Below are positions 39,843 through 50,545 of a stretch of DNA of 64,000 nt, piece by piece; the stretch's first letter is position 1, and each line of letters begins with the position of its first letter. The position numbers and the translations under genes were made by a program. Where the stretch lies: NCBI GenBank assembly GCA_964430205.1, contig CAYSER010000003.1, forward strand, positions 6,523-70,522. The letters run 5' to 3'. Below the pieces are notes generated by a model, which worked only from the letters and a program-made list of their open reading frames with translations, was not told the origin of the DNA and did no database searches. Source of the DNA: CAJBLF01 sp964430205. Its GTDB lineage: Bacteria; Patescibacteriota; Gracilibacteria; Absconditabacterales; Absconditicoccaceae.

Positions 39843-40877
39843 TTATTTCTTAGCTTCTTTGGCAAGGATCTCATCTTCGATGAATCCCGCGAAGGTAGGC
39901 TCCTTGTCCTTGAGATGCTTGAGAATCTCCTCGATAGTGTCACCCTTTTTGTTTTCCTTGCCTCGCGCGAGTACGCCTTTCTTCGTGAGGTCGTCTTTGA
40001 GTAATTTTGCATATTCTTTCCTGCGTTCCGCTTTAGCCTCTTTGTCTAATGTCTTCCGATCCGGGAAAGCTGTCTTTCTCTCCTCTTCCTCTTTCTTTTT
40101 GGACTCATCATTGCGCTGTTTCTTGACATCGTCTATGCTCTTTGGCTTCTCCCCAAGTTTTGTAGCCGGTTTCGTATCTCATGAGGTCGGAGCGTCTTTC
40201 TTCGTTTTGGCATCAGGGAGCTCTGTCTTGGATTCAGATCTCTTTTCTGGTTTTGGTTCTGGCTTAGGTTCTGGTTTCGGTTCTGGCTTAGGTTCCGGTT
40301 TCGGTTCTGGCTTCGGCTCTGGTTTCTTCGCTTCCGGTTTTTTTTCTTCTTTCTTTTCCGTAGGCGCTCATTTCTTAGCACCCAGGAATCAAAATGATTG
40401 CTCCTTAATCTGATTTACTCGCGTATCGCCTTTTGTTTCATGCGTATCGTAGGTCTGGAAGTCGAATCCTTTCTTCTTGCTGAAGATCCTGGTCGCGTTC
40501 TTGAGCCCTTTGAACATCTTGCCTGGCGTATAGAGCAGCTTCTTGAATGGCTGCCGGACACCTTGATTGAGGCCGCTGGCCATACCTGCTCCCGCTATCA
40601 TGAACGGTCTCCACGTCACGGCTGAAACGAAATTGACAGGTACCTTGAGCATCTTCTGATATCGTTTGCCTTCGACCTTGGAGAAATTGAGGAAATTGTG
40701 GGCTAACGCATCTCGGGTTTGCTTGTTCACCTCAGCGATATTCTTAGCGGAGCTATATCACTGTCTCGGAATATTGGCTAATGCATTGCCGGCCTCTCCT
40801 CCCCGCCTGAGCGGAGTTGCGATGGTATTGCCGGTCATAAGGGCAGCGTTGTTTACGCCTTGTTTGAATTTTCCCAT
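39843..40877 (-). CDS. Lysine-rich hypothetical protein with (PKPE)n repeat (344 aa)
   Basis: ATG 40877, MGKFKQGVNNAALMTGNTIA. The first ~150 residues look folded, with a hydrophobic patch ('PVNFVSAVTWRPFMIAGAGM'). The middle is a proline/lysine/glutamate repeat (PEPKPEPKPEPKPEP..., DNA ~40235-40345), and the C terminus is a charged helix ('EERKTAFPDRKTLDKEAKAE'). The repeat's DNA, a 24-bp-like ggttctggcttaggttccgg unit, makes a false Ser/Gly-rich frame on the other strand. Function unknown; may be a spacer-type envelope or nucleoid protein. Confidence 0.6.
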
Positions 40878-41125
40878 GATACATACGTTCGGAGATAAAC
40901 TCCGAATATTATAACTATTTTATCTGAATTGTCAAATTTTCCAGCTAAATGGAATGGGATTGCAATAAAATGATAAAAAACTACCCTTTGAAAGTAAAAA
41001 TGAACCATTAATGATGAATGATGAAAGATTCGTCACCGTATGCACTATCGTATCATACGATACGTCTACACCAACAATCCGACATTGTTCATTGTTAATT
41101 TTTAATTATTAATTGATGGTAACGT

Positions 41126-42157
41126 ATGGATCTCTCTTCCTTCAAGATCACCTTCGACGGTATCCTACAGACCTATGTCCATGCCAAGATAGAGCAATCC
41201 AAGCAGCTTATCAACGACAAGAAGATCAACAAATTCATCGATTATATCTCTACCTTCATCTTCTCCGGCGGCAAGAGGATCAGGCCGTATGGATTATGGG
41301 TCATCTACAGATGATTCGGGGGACAAAACGAGAAAGCCATCCTGAATTTTGGGATCATCTTCGAGCTTCTTCACTCTATGGCACTCATCCACGATGACAT
41401 CANNNNNNNNNNCGCGCCTACTATGCACTCATACATCGAGACCCTATTGAAAACCTCCCCTCAAGCTCAGCATGTAGCCGAAGGGCAAGCTATCCTCATC
41501 GGCGATCTTTTGCTCTCACGAGTCTATGAGCTGCGGTACAAAGAGCATGATTTCCCTAAAAATCTCTTATGGGATGCTAGAGAGAATGTCCATCGTATGA
41601 TCGAGGAAGTGATCCTAGGGCAGATGATCGATGTAGATATGATGATCTCCAAGCCTGCATCGCTTTCGCTGATCGACAAGAAAAACACGTATAAGACCGC
41701 ATCCTATACCTTCACAAGACCTATGCTCACCTGAGCTATCCTCGCTGGTGCTTCCGAAGAACAGAAAGAACTCGTTAGAGAACTCGGAAATCAGATGGGT
41801 ATGGCATTCCAGATGAGAGATGACTATCTCGACATTATCGGCGGCGATAAGACCAAGACCGCGTTCAGCGATATCCAGGAAGGACAGCAAACCTATTTCA
41901 CCAATTATATCTTCACCCACGGAACACCAGAGCAGAAACAGCTGCTCCAAGGAGCTATGGGCAAGAGACTTGACGATACCCAGATCACCGCCTTGCAAAC
42001 GATGTTCCAGGAGAGCGGAGCGATGCAATTCGGCAAAGACGGTATCTTGGACTGCAGCAAGAAAGCCAAAGATATCCTAGAGCAACTCCAGCTCAATGAG
42101 GAGGCGAAAGCGAGCATTCTCGGATTGATCAAGAAAATGGAGAAAGTGGAGCACTAG
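41126..42157 (+). CDS. Polyprenyl diphosphate synthase, interrupted by a 10-N gap (about 344 codons)
   Basis: ATG 41126, MDLSSFKITFDGILQ, then 'FIFSGGKRIRPYGLWVIYRG' (substrate Lys/Arg block; Gly is UGA), 'IFELLHSMALIHDDI' and the gap. The first Asp-rich motif continues into the N run. After it come 'APTMHSYIE', 'GQAILIGDLLLSRVYEL' and 'MGMAFQMRDDYLDIIGGDKT' (second Asp-rich motif). The expected 'MDxxxxRRG' block is longer than 10 nt, so N=10 is a placeholder. It makes long-chain isoprenoid diphosphates for quinone or cell-wall lipid carriers. Frame happens to be kept across the gap. TAG stop. Confidence 0.92.
41403..41412. other. Assembly gap (10 N) inside the polyprenyl synthase gene
   Basis: Ten N replace the region coding for the end of the first Asp-rich motif. 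Comparison with the family suggests about 8-10 residues are missing, not 3-4. Confidence 0.8.
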
Positions 42158-42187
42158 ACATTAGCACAAAAACATACTCATAAAAAA

Positions 42188-42214
42188 AACCTTACCGATT
42201 TGGTAAGGTTTTTT
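42188..42214. terminator. Bidirectional terminator
   Basis: AACCTTACC (42188-42196) pairs with GGTAAGGTT (42202-42210), with A-run and T-run flanks. It serves the convergent polyprenyl synthase and fibre protein genes. Confidence 0.9.
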
Positions 42215-42238
42215 ATTATGTGTTGATGTTGCTATTTC

Positions 42239-43536
42239 TTATGGTCTATCTGCTAGATTATCTCATGCATCTATAGGTACCCCACCACCAACTGCTGGTG
42301 TACATGTTTCAGATCGAGTACCTCATGTACCTAATATGATCGACATTGCAACTGATCATGTCCTTGCACATCAGAGAAATACTGTTNNNNNNNNNNTGTT
42401 GATTTTATGTCTGTTGCAGAACAATAAGAAGCGACAATTATTTTTCCGACATCTCATGTCGTTGTACATCGTGATTTACCGGGAGTACCTACCTGTACAC
42501 TCTCAGTGAATTTACCTTCTCCTATAACATGCAATCTTGTTAGAGGATTAGCTACTCCGATACCCATATTCCCTCCTGTAGTAAGTACTGCAACTGCGGT
42601 TGATGTACGTGGTTCTTTTCATGCTGCCAGAACCAAACTTCCATCTCTGTTCCGTATCAATCATATTGTTGTTCCAGGTACATCAAAGGTACTACCAAAA
42701 TCACTCGTACCTCAATGAGCAACTACCAATCAATCACCACCTCCACCATTTTTTATGTTTATGAAGGCATTGGTAGAATTGGGTGCTACTGTTATGGTTC
42801 CTCCACTATATAATTCTAATCTTTGTGTTGGCAAATCTGTTCCGATACCAACGTTTCATGTGTTGTAATAAATGCTTGTACCATCTTTTCATGTAAGCCA
42901 GAGAGACTCACTACCTCATCCAATAGGCCATGTATTTCTACATACACCCAACAAACAAATTCCATTGAAATTACCCGTTCCGTTTACATCCAGTGTATAT
43001 AACGGTTTATCTGTACCGATACCAACATTCCCTCCTTGATTGAATATGTTTTTGTTTGTCGTATTCCATGATGCTCCACTCCAGAATGGAGTTGCTCCAT
43101 CTATTCCTGTTTGTAAAAATCACATTGCTCATGTATCTCACTTCGCTCCGGTAGCTCATGTCGCTCATGTAGCTCATGTAGCTCCCTGTCATGATCACAA
43201 AAGGGCTTTGATGAAGTCATAGACCAAATCGCTCGTTACACCGATGATCTTTCCATTGGCATCCGTTCCCAATACTGTCTTGTTGGCTAAATTGGTGATC
43301 GTGATCCCGCCGCTCAAGGTACCATCGAGGATGATCCCTGTCGTAGCCGTGTTGCTTCCGTCAGCAGTCAGGAATATCTTCTGGATGTATTGGATGGTAT
43401 TAGGCACGACGACACTGATATCAAACGCTTGCGTCATCAACAATACCGCTGACATACCGAAAAAGAATATCGTCGCTCCTTTGAAGAAGTTCATATTCCT
43501 TGGTTTGCGGAGTAAATTTTTGCTAGTGAAAGCCAT
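42239..43536 (-). CDS. Secreted collagen-like / tail-fibre-like repeat protein, interrupted by a 10-N gap
   Basis: ATG 43536, membrane/signal segment 'FFKGATIFFFGMSAVLLMTQ', then 'KTVLGTDANGKIIGV'. Seven Gly-X-Y collagen triplets follow (GATGATGATGATGAKGDTGAM, 43140-43190), in which almost every Gly is UGA. Next are repeats of the phage-fibre type, 'GNVGIGTDKPLYTLDVNG', 'GNVGIGTDLPTQRLELYSGG' and 'GGNMGIGVANPLTRLHVIGE'. After the N gap (42387-42396) the frame shifts by the artificial gap length and ends 'GGGVPIDAGDNLADRP' and TAA 42239. Probably a trimeric surface fibre. Confidence 0.8.
42387..42396. other. Assembly gap (10 N) inside the fibre protein gene
   Basis: The two sides are in different frames only because the gap length is a placeholder; both sides are open with UGA as Gly. 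Confidence 0.8.
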
Positions 43537-43624
43537 GGATGAAATGATGAAATGGTAAAATGATGAAATACTACATTGCTTTTTGCTTATAGTAAGTATA
43601 TCCCCGTTCTCCCAAAAGACAAAA

Positions 43625-43648
43625 AATCTAACCCCAGAGGGCTAGATT
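43625..43648 (-). terminator. Terminator of ftsK
   Basis: On the minus strand AATCTAgCCC - tct - GGGGtTAGATT followed by TTTTTT (A-run on plus at 43619-43626). Confidence 0.85.
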
Positions 43649-43689
43649 GACTTGTTATTTTGATTTTTTGTGATGTAATCGCCTTTATG

Positions 43690-45804
43690 CTAGATGAATA
43701 TGTCTCTCGGTTTCGCGCCGTCTTGCGGACCGATGATGCCTTTCTCCTCCAGGATATCCATGATCCTCGCTGCGCGTGCGAATCCTACGCCGAGCTTCCT
43801 CTGGAGCAACGTAGCTGAAGCTTTCCTCGTCTGTGAAATGACTTGGATAGCCTGTTCCACCAGATCATCATCATTGTCTCATCATCCAGAAAAGAGCTGC
43901 TCCCCTGCCTCGAGCTTGTTCTCAAGCAGGCTGACGATCTCCTGGTTGTAGATATCCTCTTCGGTAAGGCCACCCATATATTTGGTCTTCAATGTCATAA
44001 CGATCTTCTCTATCTCTTCCGTGGAAACGAACGGCGCTTGGATTCTTGTCGGCGATTTGGTGGAAGGATCCATATAGAGCATATCTCATTTCCCGAGCAA
44101 GGTCTCGGCTCATTTCCTACCTATGATCGTCCTACTGTCGATCTCGGATACCGTACCGAATGCTATCCTTGTCGGCATATTCGCCTTGATGAGACCGGTG
44201 ATGACATCGACCGATGGTCTCTGTGTCGCGATGATCAGATGGATGCCCACCGCTCTCGCTTTCGCTGAGATATGCGTGATACAATTCTCCACATCTCTCT
44301 TTGCCTTGGAGAGCATCATGGACGCCAATTCATCGACGATGAAGACAATACGGAACATCCTTTCGCCTTTTATCTTCTGGTTGTATTCATCGATATTCTT
44401 GACTCTCGCCTCCTTGAGCACGCCGTACCTCCTCTCCATCTCATGCTCGGTCCGTTTGAGAAGCTTCAATGCTTTCTCCGGCTCAAAGACGATCGGAGCC
44501 AGAAGATAAGGAAGCCCCGCGTACAATTCCAATTCGACCTGCTTCGGATCGACCATCAGAAATTTTAGTTCAGAAGGGGTATTCTGGTACATGAGCGAGA
44601 GGATGAAGTCATTGACGCCGACAGATTTTCCTGATCACGTAGCACCAGCGACGAGCAGATGTGGCATAGACTCTAATGTCTTGACGATGACCGTGCCATC
44701 TATCGCTTTACCCAATGCGAGATTATTATCTGATTTTTTCATTTCGTTACTGAACTCGTTGGTGCTCAGGATATCGCCGAGACGCACCATGACCGGCTTA
44801 GGATTAGGCAATTGGATACCTACGCAATCGGTTCACGGGATAGGCGCCACGATGCGGACCGACTTGGATTTGAGCGAGAGCGAGATATCATTTGAAAGGC
44901 CTTCTATCGTCGATAGCCTGATCCCCTCATCCGGTTTTATCCTGATCTGCACTATAGAGGGTCCGATATCGAACCCTTCGATCATGATCGGGACATTGAA
45001 CTCCATCAGCTTATTCTGCAATGCTTTCGCCTTCTCCATAAGGAAGGCCTCATCGATCGTGACGATCTGATCTGCGCTCGTCTCGAGGACGGTATAGTTG
45101 AATGTCGGCTTTTCGGCTGAGAAATTTATGGATGGACGTGCCTTCTTCTCTTTGATCTGTTCCTTCTCCTGGATCTTCTTCTCGAGCTTATCCTTGAGGA
45201 GCGATTTGATGAGCGAACGAGAAATAGGCTTTCCGAACTCAGGTTTGTCTTCTTCTTCCTCCTCTTCCTCTTCGTATCTCGACGACTTCTGCTTGGAAGG
45301 CTTAGGCGCTTTCTCCGTCTTGAGCGTTATCTTGGGGAAGGAGAAATTGAGGGTGTAGAGGATCCGAGCGATCGCGAGGATCAGCAGGATGATGATGAAT
45401 GTTTTCGTGGCTATGGCTTTACCGCCGAACATGCCTTGCAACAGAGCGATAAGCGGCCGGGAGATGTATCATCAGAGCGCTTCGTACTTGGTTGCGTCGC
45501 CATCGATAATCGGGAAATTGATGATGCCGGAGATGATGACGATGACGACCATGAACTGTCTCAAAAAGAGTTTCATCATATGGCCCTTGGCCATGATCAA
45601 GATACCCACAAGGAAACATAATGCGAAAAAAACATAGAGCCCCACCTCTCAAAACGCTATGCTCGCATAGGTCTTGAGGAACATGAGAACAGGTGATCAC
45701 TCCGCGAAATAGAGCGAAAAGAAAAACAACGATCCCAATACGGTCAAGCTTATCCCCAATCTGAACTTATTGAGTATGATATTCTTTTTCCTTCTTCTAG
45801 ACAT
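43690..45804 (-). CDS. ftsK: DNA translocase FtsK/SpoIIIE family (704 aa)
   Basis: ATG 45804, basic start MSRRRKKNIILN, then four membrane segments ('LGISLTVLGSLFFFSLYFAE' to 'TKTFIIILLILAIARILYTL'). An acidic linker (E-run) and a coiled coil follow. The alpha domain has 'QIRIKPDEGIRLSTIEGLSN', the motor 'LVAGATGSGKSVGVNDFILS' (Walker A), 'FRIVFIVDELASMM' (Walker B) and 'IATQRPSVDVITGLIKANMP'. The C-terminal gamma winged helix is 'RKASATLLQRKLGVGFARAA'. It pumps chromosome ends through the division septum and recognises KOPS-like sites. At least six UGA codons are read as Gly. TAG stop. Confidence 0.95.
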
Positions 45805-46066
45805 ACGATACGTTAATCAGAGATGAAAAATGAAAAATAAATAATGAAACCTGTTTGCCCTGCCTACCAGACAGGGAGGCGATAGGCAAGAATGATTGTT
45901 TATGTTCGCTATGGACTACGATAAATCTCTACTAGTCAATAGGAATGCAATTCCCGAATCATTCATCATTCATTATTAATTATTGATTAATATCGTTCAA
46001 GTCAGGTTTTTCAATGTTAAATCCTTTCCAAAAGATGATTTTCTGATCCAATTCCAATACTATCTA
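45805..46066. other. Intergenic region without a recognised gene
   Basis: AT-rich, with aatgaaaaataaataatgaaa words, a small hairpin CCCTG-cctaccaga-CAGGG near 45860 and tcattcatcattcattattaattattgatt words near 45960. No protein or RNA gene seen. Confidence 0.5.
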
Positions 46067-46095
46067 TTGACATTTTACTTTCTATTACCTATATC
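46067..46095 (+). promoter_or_regulatory. Strong sigma-70-type promoter
   Basis: TTGACA (46067-46072), 17-bp spacer, TATATC (46090-46095, overlapping TATCAT). It lies 36 bp before ATG 46132 of the sigma-region-4 mini-gene and reads towards leuS. Confidence 0.65.
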
Positions 46096-46131
46096 ATACG
46101 ATATCTTTTTCACCTGTTTTTTCGATATATC

Positions 46132-46304
46132 ATGAAACAACTGAGCATCGATAAAAGCATCACCTTACGCGAAGAATGGATGAGATAGCGGCGACGCTTG
46201 ATATGAGCCGTGAAAGGATAAGGCAGATCAAAGAAAGAGCCATCACCAGGATTAAGCGCTCTTCCGGATCAAACAATCTCCTAAAACACTATCTCTGAAG
46301 ATAG
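46132..46304 (+). pseudogene. Sigma-70 region-4-like mini-gene, frameshifted by one base
   Basis: ATG 46132 gives MKQLSIDKSITLREE, then the frame breaks at TAG. From 46176 the next frame continues 'DEIAATLDMSRERIRQIKER' and 'AITRIKRSSGSNNLLKHYLG' to TAG 46302. This is the helix-turn-helix of sigma region 4.2 ('SRERIRQIKE'). Adding one A in tggatgag (tgAgatgag, ~46179) would join both parts as TLREEGDEIAATLD with a UGA glycine, so a single-base assembly error or a recent frameshift is likely. The restored product would be only ~57 aa, a free-standing sigma4 domain. A consensus promoter precedes it and leuS follows. Confidence 0.6.
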
Positions 46305-46387
46305 CTTACCACATTTTTTATTGAAAGCACGAGGGTTTTCTTTACTATCAGAGCCCCGATTTTACTCTCCTAAATATAGCCCTTATC

Positions 46388-49366
46388 ATGGAACTCAAAG
46401 ACATCGCACAGAAACGACAGAAAAAACGGAAGGAAACCGACCTCTATAAGGTCAAGGAAAATGTTTCCAAACAAAAATTCTATATCCTGGACATGTTCCC
46501 GTATCCTTCTGGCGCATGATTGCATGTGGGGCATCCGAAGGGCTATATCGCAACCGATACGTTGGCGAGGAAGAAGATGCTCCAAGGATACAACGTCCTG
46601 CATCCGATGGGATTCGATACGTTCGGATTGGGAACGGAGAATTATGCGATCGAACACAAGATGAAACCGCAGGATGTCGCGAAGCAGAATATCGAGACCT
46701 ATATCAAGCAGCTTGAGATGTTCGGCACCACCTATGATCGGAGCAGAGCCGTCAATACCGCCGATCCGAAATATTTCAAACGGACACAGCGAATTTTTTT
46801 GCAGATGTACAACCACTACTATGATGAGAAGCTGAAGAAGGCGATGCCGGTCACGGATCCGACTACACAACAAAGATTAGCATATGTAGATTACAAGCCG
46901 ATCAATCGATGTCCAAAATGCATGACGGGGTTGGCGAACGAAGACCTGGATGACGGGAAATGCGAAAGATGCGGAAGCATCGTGGAACAGAAACCGATGA
47001 AGCAATGGGTATTGAGGATTACGAAATACGCTGAGAGATTGCTCGAAGGTCTTGATACATTGAAACGGGAAGAATCCATGAAAGAGCTCGAAAGGAATCG
47101 GATAGGGAAAAGCGAAGGGACGCAATTCACGATGAAGATTGCAGGAAACCGGGACCAGGAACCAGGGACATCCTATAGTTTCGATGTCTATACCACAAGA
47201 ATCGATACGGTCTTTGGCATGTCATTCGTCGCTATCGCGCCGGAACATCCTCTTCTGAAAGAAATTGAAAATTGAACATTGAACATTGAAAATTGGAACG
47301 AGATTCATGACTATCAAGAACAAGCTAAGCATAAAACACAGCTGGAGAGAACAGAGCTGCAAAAAGAAAAAACAGGAGTTAGAATCGAGTGACTATATGC
47401 AATCAATCCGTTTAACGGACAGAAAGTCCCCGTCTTCGTAGCAGATTATGTCTTAGCGAATTATTGAACTTGAGTAGTTATGGCAGTACCAGCGCATGAC
47501 GAAAGAGATTTTGAATTCGCCAGGAAATACAATCTACCTATCACCCAGAGCATCATGCCAGATAGCGTCGACCCGAAGAATCCTCCAAGGGAAGGCAAGG
47601 AAAACACACTAAGAGATACCGTTCATGTCATCTTACGTAACACCAAAGACAAGACCGTTCTTGTGCATTTCCTGAAATGAGATCATCGGGAAGGGCTTAC
47701 CCCAAAGAACTTCATCATCGGAGGAATAGAAGAAGGAGAGACTCCACTTGAGGCCGCCATCAGAGAGATTAAAGAAGAGACAGGATATACGAACATCACC
47801 TTCATTGAACAGATCCCGTTAGAAATCCAGGCGAATTTCTTTGCAGCACACAAGGGTGTGAATAGGAAGATCCATGTAAATACATTGGTTTTTGACCTTG
47901 CCTGAGATGAACGTGTCGAAATAACCGAAGACGAATTCTTCACCAAAGACTCTCATGAGGTGCATCGGATCCCTTATGATAAGGTAGCTGATACCGTGAA
48001 TATCGTCGATGATGAAATGTCGTGGAAATATTTCTATGGAGGAGGCTTTGCATATACAGAAAAAGGCATTCTCGTGAATTCATGAGATTTCAACGGACTT
48101 GCTTCCGATGAAGCAATCAAGAAGATGCAAGCACGATTGACGGAGAAATGAATCGGCGGCGTCAAAGTGAATTATAAGATGCAGGATCGGGTATTCAGCA
48201 GACAGAGATACCGGTGAGAACCGTTCCCAATTCTTCGAGATGATGACTGAAATATCGTCGCCCTCGATGAGAAAGATCTGCCATTGACCCTTCCTGATGT
48301 AGAGAACTACGCACCTACAGGGACCGAAGAGGGACCGCTTGCAGCGATCATCGATCGGGTGAACGTCACCAAAGACGGAAAACAATACAAACGCGAAACC
48401 AATACGATGCCAGGTCGGGCAGGAAGTTCACGATACTGGCTCAGATATATGGATGTCGATAATGATCACGCATTGGTCGGGAAAGAGAAAGAGAAGTATC
48501 GAGGCAATGTCGACATCTATGTCGGCGGAGCTGAACATGTAACCAGACATATGATCTATGCAAGATTCCGACAGAAGTTCCTGTATGATATCGGCGTGGT
48601 GACGAAACAGGAACCGTTCGAAGAGTATCATTATGTGGGGCTCATCATGGGAGAAGACGGCAGGAAGATGTCCAAGAGACGAGGCAATGTCGTCAATCCG
48701 GATGACATCATCAATGAATACGGGACCGATGCGCTTAGGGCATACGAGATGTTCATGGGCCCCTTCGATCAGCCGATAGCACGAAGCACGAACGGCATAA
48801 AGGGCGTGAAGAAGTTCCTTGAAAAAATCGTAGCACTCAAAGACAAGGTCAGGGACCAGGAACCAGGGACCAGAGAACAGGAACCAGGGAACGGGGAACA
48901 GGGAACAGGGACACTGACTTTGTTGCATCAGACGATCAAGAAAGTAGGTGAAGATATCGACGGATTCAGATTCAATACTGCGATCTCCCAACTCATGATC
49001 CTAGTCAACCATCTGATGGACTGCACCACTATCACGAAAAAAACATTTGAAGATCTAGTGATCCTGGTCTCTCCGTTTGCACCGCATCTCGCAGAAGAAT
49101 TACGGGAGCAGATGGGCAATGCGTATTCAATCTTCACGAAAGCGACCTGGCCCGAATATGAAGAGAACTATCTGGTAGCCGACACCATCACCATCGCCGT
49201 ACAGATCAACGGCAAGGTCAGAGGAACGATATCCCTCACCCAAGAATCAAGCCAGGATGACGCATTCAAGCTCGCAAAGGCCGATGAAAAGATCACTGCA
49301 TGGATCACCGGAGAACCCAAAAAAGTGATTTATGTGAAAGGGAAGATTTTAAACATTGTCGTGTAA
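46388..49366 (+). CDS. leuS: Leucyl-tRNA synthetase with an inserted Nudix domain (992 aa)
   Basis: ATG 46388; 'FYILDMFPYPSGAGLHVGHP' has the HIGH motif (His46-His49), with UGA as the Gly before LHVGH. The zinc-binding 'CPKCMTG...CERCG' and editing-domain 'VVMAVPAHDERDFEFARKYN' follow. Then an extra domain begins, with 'RDTVHVILRNTKDKTVLVHF' and a perfect Nudix box G445-Y467 ('GGIEEGETPLEAAIREIKEE' continuing TGY). After it come 'RYWLRYMDVDNDHALVGKEK', 'GEDGRKMSKRRGNVV' (KMSKS at 760-764) and the anticodon domain. Two stretches are encoded by intergenic-type words (47149-47172 and 48848-48912, RDQEPGTREQEPGNGEQGTG). About 130 residues longer than usual LeuRS. Confidence 0.95.
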
Positions 49367-49367
49367 C

Positions 49368-50135
49368 ATGCATAAGAAAGGGAAATGAACGGTGATCATC
49401 ACCTGATGATCGAGCGGGATAGGAGCAGGATTCGCCAGGGAATTCGCTGAACAATGATATGATCTATTGCTTGTAGCCAAAGACAAGAACCAGATGGCTA
49501 CCTTCGTCAAATATCTCAAAGTGCTCTATCCGGTGAACATCTCCACTATGCTCTTGGACCTGTCCGATAAGGCACAGCTTAGACAACTCGAAGCCGAAGT
49601 CAGGAAGACCCATGACCTGGAGGTTCTCGTGAATTGCGCAGGCTACGGCATCCATAGCGACTTCCTCGCAGAGGACATCCAAAAACGGGAAGATATGCTA
49701 ACCGTCCATGATGTCGCAGCGATGAGGCTCTCCTATGAAGCGCTCAATATCATGAAAAAAAGGAGGCATGGAAGCATCATCCATGTTTCCTCGTTAGCAT
49801 CGCTGTTGGCAGTAGGGAACAATCCTGTCTACGCTGCCAGCAAGATTTTCCTCAATAGCTTCTCGCAGAATCTTTATCGGATCTATAAGAAATTCGATGT
49901 ATATGTGCAATCCTTATGCCCAGGATTCACTGCGACCAACTTCGCCAAGACTTCATGATATACGCCCTGATCAAAGCCGATGAGCGTCGATGCGGTCATT
50001 AGAGCGAGCATGCGATGTATGAGGCACAAGAGACTCATCTGCATACCTTGACGGAAAAACAAGCTGACCCTGATGCTCTATCACCTATTGCCGAGACCAT
50101 GGTCGCACAAAATATTCAGTCACTTGAACCATTAA
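49368..50135 (+). CDS. Short-chain dehydrogenase/reductase (255 aa)
   Basis: ATG 49368, one base after the leuS stop, so translationally linked. 'MHKKGKGTVIITGGSSGIGA' is the NAD(P) dinucleotide loop with UGA glycines, 'LEVLVNCAGYGIHSD' the NAG-like motif, 'GSIIHVSSLASL' the catalytic Ser region, and 'NPVYAASK' the YxxxK pair (Tyr155, Lys159). 'QSLCPGFTATNFAKTSG' follows. A classical SDR, COG0300-like. Substrate unknown. C terminus 'RKNKLTLMLYHLLPRPWSHK' is basic and amphipathic, as in membrane-associated SDRs. Confidence 0.9.
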
Positions 50136-50176
50136 GAATCTACAAAGACATTGATAAACAGAGAAATTTAGCTAAA

Positions 50177-50201
50177 AGCGTGACCGCGAGATAGCGTCAC
50201 G
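50177..50201 (+). terminator. Hairpin before the tRNA gene
   Basis: GCGTGAC - cgcgagata... - GTCACGC stem between the SDR gene and tRNA-Ser. No T-run, so perhaps a processing or attenuation hairpin. Confidence 0.4.
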
Positions 50202-50206
50202 CACGT

Positions 50207-50291
50207 GGAAAGCTGGCAGAGCGGTCGATCGCGCACCCTTGGAAAGGGTGTGTACTGCAAGGTACCGGGGGTTCGAATCCCCCGCTTTCCG
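50207..50291 (+). tRNA. tRNA-Ser(GGA)
   Basis: Acceptor GGAAAGC (50207-50213) pairs with GCTTTCC (50284-50290), discriminator G. The anticodon arm is CACCC-TTGGAAA-GGGTG with anticodon GGA. A long class-II variable arm (TGTACTGCAAGGTACC) and T arm GGGGGTTCGAATCCCCC are present. 3' CCA is not encoded. This is the only tRNA seen in the window. Confidence 0.96.
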
Positions 50292-50346
50292 AGGTAAAGG
50301 AATTCGTCTTCTCGAATCGTCAAATAACAGCATAAAACTCAGGAAG

Positions 50347-50373
50347 ATTAGGTGTTGTAATACCTAATTTTTT
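50347..50373 (+). terminator. Terminator after tRNA-Ser
   Basis: ATTAGGT (50347-50353), loop gttgtaat, ACCTAAT (50362-50368), then TTTTTA. Confidence 0.8.
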
Positions 50374-50545
50374 ATTATAAAATTTTTTACCACCCATTAC
50401 AACACTAGCTATTAAGCGTCTTATCTTAATATCACCCTTCCACCAAAGACTATATGGATTTTCTAATATGGGTGCAGATTTGACAAATAAATTTTTCTAA
50501 TTATAGTTAACTTAGGTGGATTTTTTTTATTTACTGATTTTGATT

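Noticed and set aside
39733..40413. Plus-strand Ser/Gly-rich frame resembling a surface repeat protein
   Set aside because: It is the complement of the PKPEP repeat of the minus-strand lysine-rich gene and has no signal peptide.
46132..46304. Calling the sigma-like piece a complete sigma factor
   Set aside because: Only region 4.2 is present; no region 2 or 3 sequence lies upstream within 300 bp.
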